Counted from the first letter of the stretch, positions 1 to 6,971 are shown. The stretch is DNA of 7,864 nt from Planctomycetaceae bacterium (GCA_015062085.1 SUVI01000165.1:1-7864); one strand, 5' to 3'. Program-made: numbers and translations. The notes: generated by a model from the sequence alone, not told the origin.

Positions 1-385
1 ACGCAACTTTCGCCATACCGGAGGCCAGAACGCGGCCGAGGTACGTGTCGTCTTCCTTCACCAGCTCATAGGCTTCGGAGAACTGACGGTTCGTGACGAG
101 TTCTTCAAACTGGGTCTGAAGCTCTTCTGGAATGTTGGTACTGCGGCGCAGAGCCAGAACATATTTGAACGCGAGCGCGACCAGAGCAAAAGAGATGAAA
201 AGGAAGGCAATGGCGTAAAGAGGGCCAAGACCATTCCAAAGCCAGACCAGAAGACTCTGCGACTTCTGTTCCGCTGCTGCTTCTTCCTGCGCCAGAACGG
301 CCTGAGCACTCCCCATAAGTACGATCGCCGCCATGAAAATACGCGCCTGAACCGAGGTCAGACCGTTGAGCAAACTTCGCGTCAT
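1..385 (-). CDS. MotA/TolQ/ExbB-family proton channel protein, N-terminal part (runs off the left edge)
   Basis: This is the first 128 codons of an inner-membrane protein of the ExbB/TolQ/MotA family, which use the proton gradient to drive envelope processes together with an ExbD/TolR partner. Residues 1-32 look like a cleavable signal peptide with a hydrophobic stretch (RIFMAAIVLMGSAQAVLA) and likely cleavage after LA. An acidic/Gln linker follows, then a transmembrane segment at about residues 58-80 (GPLYAIAFLFISFALVALAF) ending in basic residues. The cytoplasmic loop that follows (EELVTNRQFSEAYELVKEDDTYLGRVLASGMAKV) is the typical ExbB start of the large loop. The later two transmembrane helices lie outside the window. 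The start is set by GGAGG at 391-395, five bases before the ATG. It lies 305 bp downstream of the 353-residue TPR gene on the same strand. Family assignment is strong; whether it is functionally ExbB, TolQ or a planctomycete-specific variant cannot be told here. Confidence 0.88.
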   Translation of the reverse strand, partial: MTRSLLNGLTSVQARIFMAAIVLMGSAQAVLAQEEAAAEQKSQSLLVWLWNGLGPLYAIAFLFISFALVALAFKYVLALRRSTNIPEELQTQFEELVTNRQFSEAYELVKEDDTYLGRVLASGMAKVA

Positions 386-690
386 TATTTCCTCCAAAAA
401 TGAATAAAGTTTTAATGGTTTCATCATTTGAGAGACGTGGAAACGGCCAGTTGCCGAAAACCAGTCCCGCAAAGAAGTCTTTTCAGTAAATGAATGGCTG
501 TGTGCGGAAACTCTCCCCAGACACAAAGCACTTCTTAATAGTTTACCCCAAATACCAAAAATAGCAATTGGGAAAAGGCGAAATTTATCAAAAAAAGTCA
601 AAATTTTTAAAATTTTTTCACTTTTCTTCGTTCAAAATGATGAACTTTCTCCTTTTCCCAACCGTATTCTCAATTTCAGGCCTGTTCGAC
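386..690. other. Intergenic region upstream of the ExbB-family gene
   Basis: This 305-bp AT-rich stretch separates two same-strand genes. Apart from the ribosome binding site at 391-395 and a weak promoter candidate, I see only small structures. One is a 4-bp hairpin (CGGC/GCCG, 444-456). Another is an A/T inverted repeat around 600-622 (runs of A and T), too weak to call a terminator. No ORF crossing it has a credible start or composition. Confidence 0.5.
540..567 (-). promoter_or_regulatory. Weak candidate promoter for the ExbB-family gene
   Basis: On the minus strand there is TTGCTA (562-567) and TAAACT (540-545) separated by 16 bp, loosely matching sigma70-type -35 and -10 boxes. A transcript from here would have a leader of about 150 nt before the ATG at 385. 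The region is AT-rich, so a chance match is quite possible, and planctomycete promoters are not well defined. Confidence 0.22.
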
Positions 691-1752
691 TCAGCCTTTT
701 TTCGTACTATAGCGGGACTTTTTGATCCCTTCCAGCTCAAGTGCGCGTTTTTCGTCACGCAGTTCTTCACGGAATATCTTGATCAAGGCATCAAGTGCTT
801 CCGTGTGCTGCTGTTTGTTTCCGTTGTAGAGAAGATGCGTGTGCATGTACGAGATGGCAGCATCTTTCGGCTTTCCAGCCTTCATCTGTGCATTTCCGAG
901 CGTGTTGTAAAGGTGGGCGTTTATCGGATCTTCGGCAGAGATCAAGTTTTCAGAAAAGATCTTCTGGATATCTGTGATCGCTGCGCTCGTATTGCCTTCC
1001 AGTACGTGCGCAGATGCGATACCGCATCGGGAACGCACTTCCATTTCAGCGCGGACGCCTTCGACTTCCTGATCCTTCACCATCGTGAGGACCATTTTGA
1101 ACGCTTTCTCAGCCTTCTCGGCATCCCCTTTTTTCAGTGCGATATTTCCGACACCGAGAAGCCCGCGAGCTTTGAGGATCGGTGATTTTTCTGCTTTCGT
1201 CATGGCGCCAAAAGCCTGTTCCGCTTTTTTCAGAGCATCTTCAGATCCTTGGAGGATGTTCAGATTTGCGTAAAGCTCGGAAAGTTCGTAGAAACGATAG
1301 TATTCCAAATTTTCTTTGGAACTAAAGTATTTGTCCATGACCTTCAGGGCTTCGGGAATGGAGAGGGCGCCGTTGAATGCGAGCCCAGCAGCCGCACGGA
1401 CGCGCAGGTATTCCACCTCTTTCTTCATGTTGACCGAGAGCTGTCCCGGATCGATGATCTTAAGCGTATCAAGCATATCCTCAAAACGGGAATCCGTCAG
1501 GTAGTTGCGAACTTCTTTCAATTCCGCCGGTTCGCTGACAAACGTGATCGAGCTGATATTTCCGACGTAAACTTTTTCCGAAGAGCCGCCGACGTCAACG
1601 ATGAGAGCATCGCGTCCCATTTTCGTGATGGTCGCATTGCGGACCAGTTCGCCGTCGTACAGGGAAATGTGGCATTTTTCCACCTGAGCCTGGGCAATAG
1701 AGGCCATCAGAAAAATCAGTGCGAAAACGTAACCGAGCAAATGCCGTTTCAT
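691..1752 (-). CDS. Exported protein with small beta domain and TPR repeats (353 aa)
   Basis: This gene encodes a probable periplasmic protein-interaction protein. Residues 1-22 form a signal peptide (MKRHLLGYVFALIFLMASIA, cleavage likely after AQA). Residues about 25-75 form a short beta-rich module (ISLYDGELVRNATI, then DALIVDV, then KVYVGNISSITFV) resembling an Sm/SH3-like barrel. The rest is helical, with TPR motifs clearest at about 194-227 (ARGLLGVGNIALKKGDAEKA) and 279-312 (AHLYNTLGNAQMKAGKPKDA). The C terminus is basic (KKSRYSTKKG). No transmembrane segment or catalytic motif is visible. The start is supported by AAAAGGAG at 1761-1768, eight bases upstream. It lies between the 1429-residue TPR protein and the ExbB-family gene, all on one strand, which suggests a joint role in an energised envelope complex; that is inference. 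Fold calls are moderately secure, function is not known. Confidence 0.85.
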   Translation of the reverse strand: MKRHLLGYVFALIFLMASIAQAQVEKCHISLYDGELVRNATITKMGRDALIVDVGGSSEKVYVGNISSITFVSEPAELKEVRNYLTDSRFEDMLDTLKIIDPGQLSVNMKKEVEYLRVRAAAGLAFNGALSIPEALKVMDKYFSSKENLEYYRFYELSELYANLNILQGSEDALKKAEQAFGAMTKAEKSPILKARGLLGVGNIALKKGDAEKAEKAFKMVLTMVKDQEVEGVRAEMEVRSRCGIASAHVLEGNTSAAITDIQKIFSENLISAEDPINAHLYNTLGNAQMKAGKPKDAAISYMHTHLLYNGNKQQHTEALDALIKIFREELRDEKRALELEGIKKSRYSTKKG

Positions 1753-1798
1753 GTTTGGATCTCCTTTTATATTTTGACCGTGTCGGTCCTGGATTTCA

Positions 1799-1827
1799 AA
1801 TCTATTTCTGTTTTTCTCTTTTGTAAA
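1799..1827 (-). promoter_or_regulatory. Candidate sigma70-type promoter for the 353-aa TPR gene
   Basis: On the minus strand TTTACA (1822-1827) and TAGATT (1799-1804) are separated by exactly 17 bp, matching the usual boxes at 5 of 6 and 4 of 6 positions. A start near 1792 would give a leader of about 40 nt containing the ribosome binding site at 1761-1768. It lies just downstream of the stem-loop at 1845-1877, so the 353-residue gene and ExbB may be transcribed independently of the large upstream gene. Confidence 0.4.
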
Positions 1828-1844
1828 GCACGAAACTTCGGACG

Positions 1845-1877
1845 CCCGCAGGCGGGAGAAATGGTCCCGGCTGCGGG
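1845..1877 (-). other. Strong stem-loop between the two TPR genes
   Basis: A 33-nt hairpin lies 14 bp past the stop of the 1429-residue gene. It has a 7-bp GC-rich outer stem (CCCGCAG with CTGCGGG), one mismatched pair, a 5-bp inner stem (CGGGA with TCCCG) and a 7-nt loop. Neither strand has a proper T-run directly after it, so it is not a classical Rho-independent terminator. It could stabilise the 3' end of the upstream mRNA, act as a partial terminator, or mark an RNA-processing site. Confidence 0.6.
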
Positions 1878-1891
1878 TTTGAATTCAGGAA

Positions 1892-4800
1892 TCATTCATC
1901 CTGCGCCTGTTTCTTGACGACTTTTTTCACGACTTTTTTGACGACTTTCTTCACCGCGGGGTGTGCTGCTGCTTGATCATCCGCATTTGCTGCTTTGGGA
2001 GCAAGAGCTGCTTCACCAGCTGCCGAAGCCTCTTTCTTCTGGATTTTCTTGACCGGAGCCTGTTTCGGAGTTTCCGCAGCGGCTTTCGGAGCCGGAGCAG
2101 CCGGAGCGCTAAAGTCAAAGGTGAACGCGGTTACTTCTTCCGACGAATTCTCTTCTTCGAGGATCGGAGCATCGCCAAGTCCCATCGTCGCGAACATATT
2201 CGCTGCGGCAGAGTCGTCAACGGCTTCTTCACCAATGCCGAGTGCGACTGGAGCATTTTCCTTTACCGGAGCAGTGAACGATGCCGCGTCGTTAGAGACT
2301 TTCGTTTCCGCGAGCATTGCCTTGTGGCGTTTCGAGGACTTCGATTTACCTCCGCGCATGATGAGGACCAGCGCGATGAGGAAGATCAGACCGGCACCGC
2401 CGTACAGACTGTACGTGATGTATGCCGGCGTCGGTTCTTTCTTCGGCGTCATCATCTTGCGGGCAAGATCTTCTTCTTCCGCAAGGCGTTTGTTTTCGAT
2501 GTCGATAAGCTGAACGTTATCCTCGATCTGAGCGGAACTGAACGCATCTGCTTCGATCGGCGCATCATCCACCTTTTCACGCGTCCAGTTTGCGAAACCG
2601 GTCGGTTCCGTTCCCTGTGCTTCCTGAATGCGGCGCAGCAGAGTCTCAAATTTTCCGAAGAGCGGTTCGCAGGCCAGTCCGTAACGCACCAGATAACCTT
2701 CCTGCGGGATACCTTCCGCATCGACGTTTTCGACCGAGCCGCCGAAATCTTCCGCGGAATCGTCACCGGCATCGTAGGCATTTCGGATCACGCTCAGAGC
2801 CGTGTCGATGTTTTTCTTTCCGTCTTCCGTATCGTATCCGCCCTTCGCAAGTCCGAAGAGGTAGAGCGTTTCCGCTTCGCGCAGAGCTGCATAGTAGTAC
2901 AGCCAGCGCTGGGGTACGTATTCTTTTCTTTCCTCTTCGCTGTTTCCGGAGTACACACCGCTGAAACTCGTCTGCTGACGTTTCACGCGTGCCCAGCCGG
3001 GTGCAAGAGACTTTTTCTTGTCGTTGCTCTTGATGCCGCCGCGGGCCTGCACGAGCAGGTTCCCCTTCAGTTTCACGTCATCCGTCACGGAACGAGACCA
3101 TTTGATGTACATATCGAGCAGACGGTACTGCAGGTCGCGCAGCCCCGGACGGGCTTCCAGGATCGGACGATAGGCAGCATCCGCCTTCTCGAAATCGCCG
3201 AGCGATTCGTGTGTTTCGCCGATCCTGCGCTGGAGCGAGAGCGTCAGGTTCGTGATCTTCTCTTCGGTCGGATCCTTCACGAAATCGGGATTCTCTTTCA
3301 GCTGCGCAAGCATCGTTTCGTAAGTGCTGACCGCTGCTTCGTAGTATTTCCGAGACTCGCCGCTGAGCTCTGCATTCGCACCGCCGCTGCGGCTTCCTTC
3401 CGCCAGAGAAAGGAACGTTTGGGCGATCCAGTTCAGTGCAGCGTAGGAGTTTCCATTTTCACGCGTCTGAATGCGCTTGAGGAACTCTTCGAAACCTTTC
3501 TGCACCGTCGCGACCTGCTTGAGCGTTTCTTCATCACCGCTGGCGACCATACTTTCCAAGTTGCTGCGCAGCTGCGTCGCGAGCATCATGTACTTTTTCG
3601 TCAGGACGGCTTCCTGATCGCCGTCGCCGCTTTCTGCAGCGAGTTTTTCCAGGCGGTCCATCGCTTCAAATGCGCGGTCCATGTCGTTTTCCGAAACGAA
3701 CGCGACCAGAGCGCAGTTCAAGATGCTGTCCATGAGATCCGGCGTCACCTTTTCGTTTCCGTCGCACAGGAGCTTGTACGGTCCGATCTTTTCGTCGTTC
3801 AGCCAGACGATCGCATTTTTGTTATCACCGCGACGCGAGTAACTGTTGCAGAGCTGCAGCGCGGCCTTGATGCCCGTTTCTGTAATGTCTTCGGGTTTCT
3901 TGACCTGCTTTTTCAGTTTCTGCGCACCGCTTTCCAGAAGTTCGAGAGCCAGTTTCTGGCATCCTTCCGCTTCCTTGAGCGTCATCGGTTTGTTTTCATC
4001 GTCGGCACGCTTGAACTCGATGTACATATTCCAGAGCTGGAATCCGATGGTGAGTTCCAGTGCAGCCCGATTTTCGTCATCGGCCGGGATTTTTTCGATG
4101 TAGCGCTGCGCCAGATCCACGTCTCCGACCATGAGACAGAGCTTGCACAGACGCTCCCACTCGTCGGACATCGACATATTCATGATGCGTTTTTCGACGG
4201 GGTTTCCGGATTCGTCGACTTCATCCAGCGCGAATTTTTTCGGATTCGCCAGCATTTCCGCCTTCAGTTCGATGCAGGACGCCAAAAGTTCCAGCTGACC
4301 GCGGAACATTTCCGCGACCTGTGCTTTTTCCAGCTGTATCGTGCCGGCCTGCATGAGTTTTTTCAGCTCACGGTACTCGTTCACGATCAGAGCATTCAGA
4401 TAGGAAAGCTCGTAGAAGAGCGAGTCGGAAGCTTGGATCGAGCTGATGTAGCGTTTGGCCAGGAAGTCGAGTATCGTGATCGCTTCATACTGCTGTCCTA
4501 TGGCGTAAAGAAGCTGTGCGCGATAGAATCGGTCCATAAGAAGGTAGTCGACCTGTTTCGCACGCAGGGCATCCTCTTTGTAGCTCTCAAGGAGCTCGAA
4601 TGCTTCGCGGAGCTTCGCAGGATTCTCATCCACGATCTTCTGCAGCTCGGCTTTTTGGGCCTCGTCAGTGACCGTCGCCAGTTCACGTTTGGCGTTGAAG
4701 TACTTCATGAACTCCTTCAGGACGAACTTGCGCAGCTCCATGTAGAGATTTTCGCGTTTGTCTTTCTCGAGCTTGTCGTTCGCTTTACGCTTTTTATTCA

Positions 4801-6181
4801 GCTCTTTTTTGTAATTCGCAAACGTCAAGTCGGTCTCTTCTTCGCCGATGTGTTCCTGCGGGAAGAATTTCTTGTGCAGCGCCTTGACTTCTTCCGTGTA
4901 CGGATGGTGTTTCAGTGCGTACAGCTGACGCACATCGTCACGGATCGCCTTCTGGAATTTTGCACCATCTTTCGGTTTCGTTTCATTCAGGTAGTTATCC
5001 ATGAACTTCACGTACGCGATACGCATCTGGATCCCGATCGGCGTCGTTTCCAGATAGTTTGCGCGAAGTACGGAAGCCGGGCTTGCCGGATTGAAACTCT
5101 GGACCGCAGCAACCAAGATCTCCTGCTGGTCTTTGTTCGGCTTCAGACCGTTTTCCTTGTTTCCAAAAATATCGAGATAGCACGTGCAGACTTCGATGAA
5201 AATGTTGCGGAAAATGTCCTCCTCGTTATCCTTCAGCCCCGTGTAAAGGTCGTTCAGGATCTCAATGGCTTCCCCTTTGCCGTTGAATTTCTTCATGAGG
5301 ATGAGCATTTTCGCTTCCTTCATGTGGCCGCGAAATGCGATCGGATACATATTTTCGTGGTATTTGTCCCAGAAAAATTTGTACTGAGCACGCGCTTTGT
5401 CGAGATTCTCCATATACTCTTTCGCGCTTTCCGGATACGTTCGGGCAAGCTCATAGTACGTGTCGCCGCGAGACATTCGGACGCTGTTCAGCTCGCCAAG
5501 GACCATCATGTACTGCGGGACCTGTTTTTCGTCTTCCGGATTGATCTTCTTCGCCTCGGCAAGGATCTCCTTCTCGTACTTCGTCAGGAACTCGATATTC
5601 TTGCGCAGTTCCGCACGCGAGGCTTCCTCGTACTTTTTCTTGTTTTCGGCAAATTCTTTCTTCTTTTTTTCCAGTTCCTTTTTTTCCTCCTCCGACATTT
5701 TAGAGTCGTCGATCTCGGAAGGATCGCCGGTCGTCGCGAGATTGCGATAGACGAGCGTTTTGTTCAAACGGATGTTTGGAAGGAAACCGATCGCGACAAA
5801 ATAGTTTTTGCCGTTCTTGTTCTCGTTCAGATATTTCTCAAGCAGCGCGATCGCCTCATCATAACGGTCCAGGTAGCCCTGGTTCGTTCGTTCAAGACGT
5901 GCGGAGGCTTCCACCTGCACTGCCAGCATAAAGTCAAACTCAGACTCGAGAGATTTCGGCAGTCTGTTTTCGTTTTTCAGCTGCTGCAGATAGTAGACTC
6001 CCAAGTCGCCGAACCCATTGTCGCGCAAAAGGTTCACAAAATTTTCAAGACGGGCACGCTCCGTCTCATCTTTCGCATTTTTGTCGTCCGCCTGTACCGT
6101 GCCGGCTGCAAAAAGCATTCCCCATGCGCACGCTAAAAGCAGGACCAGTTTCAGGAAATCGTTTGACCGGTTCCAGAGCAT
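1892..6181 (-). CDS. Large exported single-pass membrane protein with TPR-like repeats and Lys/Ala-rich cytoplasmic tail (1429 aa)
   Basis: I recognise this as a planctomycete-type TPR protein of unknown function. Residues 1-31 are a signal peptide (hydrophobic core LKLVLLLACAWGMLFAAG, cleavage likely near QA/DD). Residues 40-1240 are almost wholly helical with irregular TPR-like pairs, for example at about 107-150, 549-582 (FYRAQLLYAIGQQYEAITIL), 684-730, 778-802 and 988-1012 (GETHESLGDFEKADAAYRPI). Two very charged helices (about 161-195 and 455-500) may form coiled coils. One transmembrane segment is at about 1254-1275 (YSLYGGAGLIFLIALVLIM), followed by basic residues, so the bulk should be periplasmic. 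The last 150 residues, with acidic, Ala/Pro and VKKVVKK parts, should be cytoplasmic. No enzyme motif is visible. The start is supported by GAGGAG at 6190-6195, eight bases upstream; a closer ATG at 6186-6188 is out of frame. Same strand as the second TPR gene and the ExbB-family gene. A scaffold or force-coupling role in an ExbB-linked complex is inferred. Confidence 0.88.
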   Translation of the reverse strand: MLWNRSNDFLKLVLLLACAWGMLFAAGTVQADDKNAKDETERARLENFVNLLRDNGFGDLGVYYLQQLKNENRLPKSLESEFDFMLAVQVEASARLERTNQGYLDRYDEAIALLEKYLNENKNGKNYFVAIGFLPNIRLNKTLVYRNLATTGDPSEIDDSKMSEEEKKELEKKKKEFAENKKKYEEASRAELRKNIEFLTKYEKEILAEAKKINPEDEKQVPQYMMVLGELNSVRMSRGDTYYELARTYPESAKEYMENLDKARAQYKFFWDKYHENMYPIAFRGHMKEAKMLILMKKFNGKGEAIEILNDLYTGLKDNEEDIFRNIFIEVCTCYLDIFGNKENGLKPNKDQQEILVAAVQSFNPASPASVLRANYLETTPIGIQMRIAYVKFMDNYLNETKPKDGAKFQKAIRDDVRQLYALKHHPYTEEVKALHKKFFPQEHIGEEETDLTFANYKKELNKKRKANDKLEKDKRENLYMELRKFVLKEFMKYFNAKRELATVTDEAQKAELQKIVDENPAKLREAFELLESYKEDALRAKQVDYLLMDRFYRAQLLYAIGQQYEAITILDFLAKRYISSIQASDSLFYELSYLNALIVNEYRELKKLMQAGTIQLEKAQVAEMFRGQLELLASCIELKAEMLANPKKFALDEVDESGNPVEKRIMNMSMSDEWERLCKLCLMVGDVDLAQRYIEKIPADDENRAALELTIGFQLWNMYIEFKRADDENKPMTLKEAEGCQKLALELLESGAQKLKKQVKKPEDITETGIKAALQLCNSYSRRGDNKNAIVWLNDEKIGPYKLLCDGNEKVTPDLMDSILNCALVAFVSENDMDRAFEAMDRLEKLAAESGDGDQEAVLTKKYMMLATQLRSNLESMVASGDEETLKQVATVQKGFEEFLKRIQTRENGNSYAALNWIAQTFLSLAEGSRSGGANAELSGESRKYYEAAVSTYETMLAQLKENPDFVKDPTEEKITNLTLSLQRRIGETHESLGDFEKADAAYRPILEARPGLRDLQYRLLDMYIKWSRSVTDDVKLKGNLLVQARGGIKSNDKKKSLAPGWARVKRQQTSFSGVYSGNSEEERKEYVPQRWLYYYAALREAETLYLFGLAKGGYDTEDGKKNIDTALSVIRNAYDAGDDSAEDFGGSVENVDAEGIPQEGYLVRYGLACEPLFGKFETLLRRIQEAQGTEPTGFANWTREKVDDAPIEADAFSSAQIEDNVQLIDIENKRLAEEEDLARKMMTPKKEPTPAYITYSLYGGAGLIFLIALVLIMRGGKSKSSKRHKAMLAETKVSNDAASFTAPVKENAPVALGIGEEAVDDSAAANMFATMGLGDAPILEEENSSEEVTAFTFDFSAPAAPAPKAAAETPKQAPVKKIQKKEASAAGEAALAPKAANADDQAAAHPAVKKVVKKVVKKVVKKQAQDE
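1910..1954 (-). repeat. 12-bp tandem repeat coding for (KKVV)n at the C terminus of the large TPR protein
   Basis: Nearly four copies of a 12-bp unit (minus-strand codons AAR AAA GTS GTS) encode VKKVVKKVVKKVVKKQ just before the end of the protein. Copies differ only at third codon positions, which suggests recent or conserved expansion with the peptide maintained. The unit length is a multiple of three, so copy-number change would not shift the frame. Confidence 0.85.
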
Positions 6182-6269
6182 TTCTCATTCTCCTCTACGA
6201 TATATCTCCAACCCACTGCGGGAAGTTCAAAAGCTCGATCGATCCTCGGCCCATTACGGACCTATGCAG

Positions 6270-6298
6270 CCGTGTTGCCGAATGACAGCAATACACGG
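6270..6298 (-). other. Small stem-loop upstream of the large TPR gene
   Basis: CCGTGT (6270-6275) pairs with ACACGG (6293-6298), with two further pairs next to a small bulge, about 90 bp upstream of the large TPR gene's start. It could lie in that gene's leader or near its promoter. No convincing -35/-10 pair was found close by, and the stem is short enough to be chance. Confidence 0.25.
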
Positions 6299-6361
6299 AC
6301 GCGAAATTCAGATCCATGTGATTTTCTGATCCGCAAAATGTACAGACACGCTCCCTTATTT

Positions 6362-6420
6362 TTTGATGCAAGAGCAGACCTGCCCCCCTGCAAAAGTTTG
6401 TTTGGTACGTGTCCCCCAGC
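6362..6420. repeat. REP-like motif pair (ACCTGCCCCCC and GGTACGTGTCCCCC)
   Basis: Two related C-run motifs occur in the same orientation: GACCTGCCCCCC at 6377-6388, preceded by TGATGCAAGAGCA, and GTACGTGTCCCCC at 6405-6417. From memory these resemble the conserved parts of short intergenic REP repeats mobilised by IS200-like (RAYT) transposases in many environmental bacteria, where forms like GACCTGACCCC and GGTACCTGTCCCC recur. No transposase is present in the window. The resemblance is by motif only. Confidence 0.3.
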
Positions 6421-6463
6421 GAACCGAAAACAAAAATTAAGTCTGTCTTTATATTTTAATCGG

Positions 6464-6499
6464 AAAATGGGGCTTTGGAATCCTCCCCACCCCCATTTT
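6464..6499. other. Inverted repeat AAAATGGGG/CCCCATTTT
   Basis: A perfect 9-bp inverted repeat (6464-6472 and 6491-6499) is separated by 18 bp. It is followed on the plus side by T-rich sequence interrupted by GGCAA. It lies 40 bp before the larger hairpin at 6539-6604 and may be part of the same transcript or element. Confidence 0.4.
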
Positions 6500-6538
6500 T
6501 GGCAATTTTTTCCAATTTTCTTGAAAATTTTTCCTTTT

Positions 6539-6604
6539 GTGCAGACTTTTCCGGTAAAATTTCCCGTTTAGAGAGATATTTTCGGCAAAACTCTGCGTTT
6601 TTTT
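6539..6604 (+). terminator. Terminator-like hairpin with T-run, no obvious upstream gene
   Basis: GCAGACTTTTCCG (6541-6553) pairs with CGGCAAAACTCTGC (6583-6596) with one C/C mismatch and one bulge. An inner AAAAT/ATTTT stem (6556-6560 with 6578-6582) extends it. Seven T residues follow at 6598-6604. This fits a Rho-independent terminator for plus-strand transcription, but no plus-strand gene precedes it. It may end a small RNA or belong to a repeat element. The loop is long for a terminator. Confidence 0.35.
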
Positions 6605-6613
6605 CTGCGTGAT

Positions 6614-6773
6614 CGGAATGTCTGTACCGCTCCAAACCACGATTTTTACCACTGAAACTACCGGAAAGGAAACACGAAAAACTTAAAAAGATGCGAAATA
6701 CACCAAAAGGCGATCAAAAATATTGGGCTCTTCCGGAAAGTGCGTACCGATCCAGGTTCCGATCTCACCACTG
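6614..6773 (+). repeat. Degenerate direct repeat with 120-bp period
   Basis: The 40-bp block beginning CGGAATGTCTGTACCG at 6614 recurs as CGGAAAGTGCGTACCG at 6734. Both continue through a TCCA...CGAT core to the shared ACCACTGA at 6648 and 6767, with one single-base indel. Differences are mostly single substitutions. It looks like two diverged copies of an intergenic element placed head to tail. The second copy leads into the palindromic element. Confidence 0.5.
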
Positions 6774-6971
6774 AGTACACAGAAGCGACCCAGACTCACA
6801 CTGAAAAGAAAAGAAAAGAGGAAAAAGGCAGTGAACGTGCCCTGACACGAATTTCACGGAAAACACAAAAAGACGCAAATGAATTTTTTAAAATTAAAAA
6901 ATGTTCGCGCGATCCGCGTTTTTTCGTGCTTTTCATTTGGGAGATCCGGTGTGCCTCTGTGTATATTTAAT
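6767..6971. repeat. Imperfect palindromic (MITE-like) intergenic element
   Basis: The outer ends match as inverted repeats: TACACAGAAGC (6776-6786) against GCCTCTGTGTA (6953-6963), 10 of 11. Inside, a 23-bp arm at 6858-6880 matches the reverse complement of 6912-6934 at 17 of 23 positions, and all mismatches are transitions. The centre has an A/T hairpin around 6882-6905. Read in one frame, the left side gives TTEYTEATQTHTEKK. I recall such ACCACNGAGTACACAGA / CACGAATTTCACG sequences as common intergenic repeats in planctomycetes, verrucomicrobia and other environmental bacteria. No transposase is encoded, so it would be a non-autonomous or degraded element. Confidence 0.55.

Noticed and set aside
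58..309. 83-residue minus-strand frame inside the ExbB-family gene
   Set aside because: It is an out-of-frame reading of the same strand; the 385-to-1 frame has the ribosome binding site, signal peptide and ExbB-like sequence.
1845..1877. Rho-independent terminator for the large TPR gene
   Set aside because: The stem is strong, but the following minus-strand bases (CGTCCGAAGTTTCG) are not a T-run, so it is listed only as a stem-loop.
568..1917. Plus-strand open frames at 568-1185 and 1249-1917
   Set aside because: They lie largely opposite the 353-residue TPR gene, show no ribosome binding site or protein-like features, and are explained as its antisense shadow.
1961..6136. A 1391-codon open frame on the plus strand, fully opposite the large TPR gene
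   Set aside because: It is codon-aligned with the minus-strand gene, so it is open only because that gene uses no TTA, CTA or TCA codon over this stretch; its end at 6134-6136 is opposite a single TTA (Leu16). Its product is rich in Arg, Phe and Cys, with no domain pattern, and the minus-strand protein has a signal peptide, TPRs and a good ribosome binding site.
6272..6652. Plus frame 6272-6571 and minus frame 6449-6652
   Set aside because: Both read through AT-rich sequence and hairpins, giving low-complexity peptides without a ribosome binding site or recognisable motif.
6740..6970. 76-residue plus-strand frame with LTTEYTEATQTHTEKK
   Set aside because: The peptide comes from reading through the palindromic repeat element; such peptides recur wherever these repeats occur and are unlikely to be genes.
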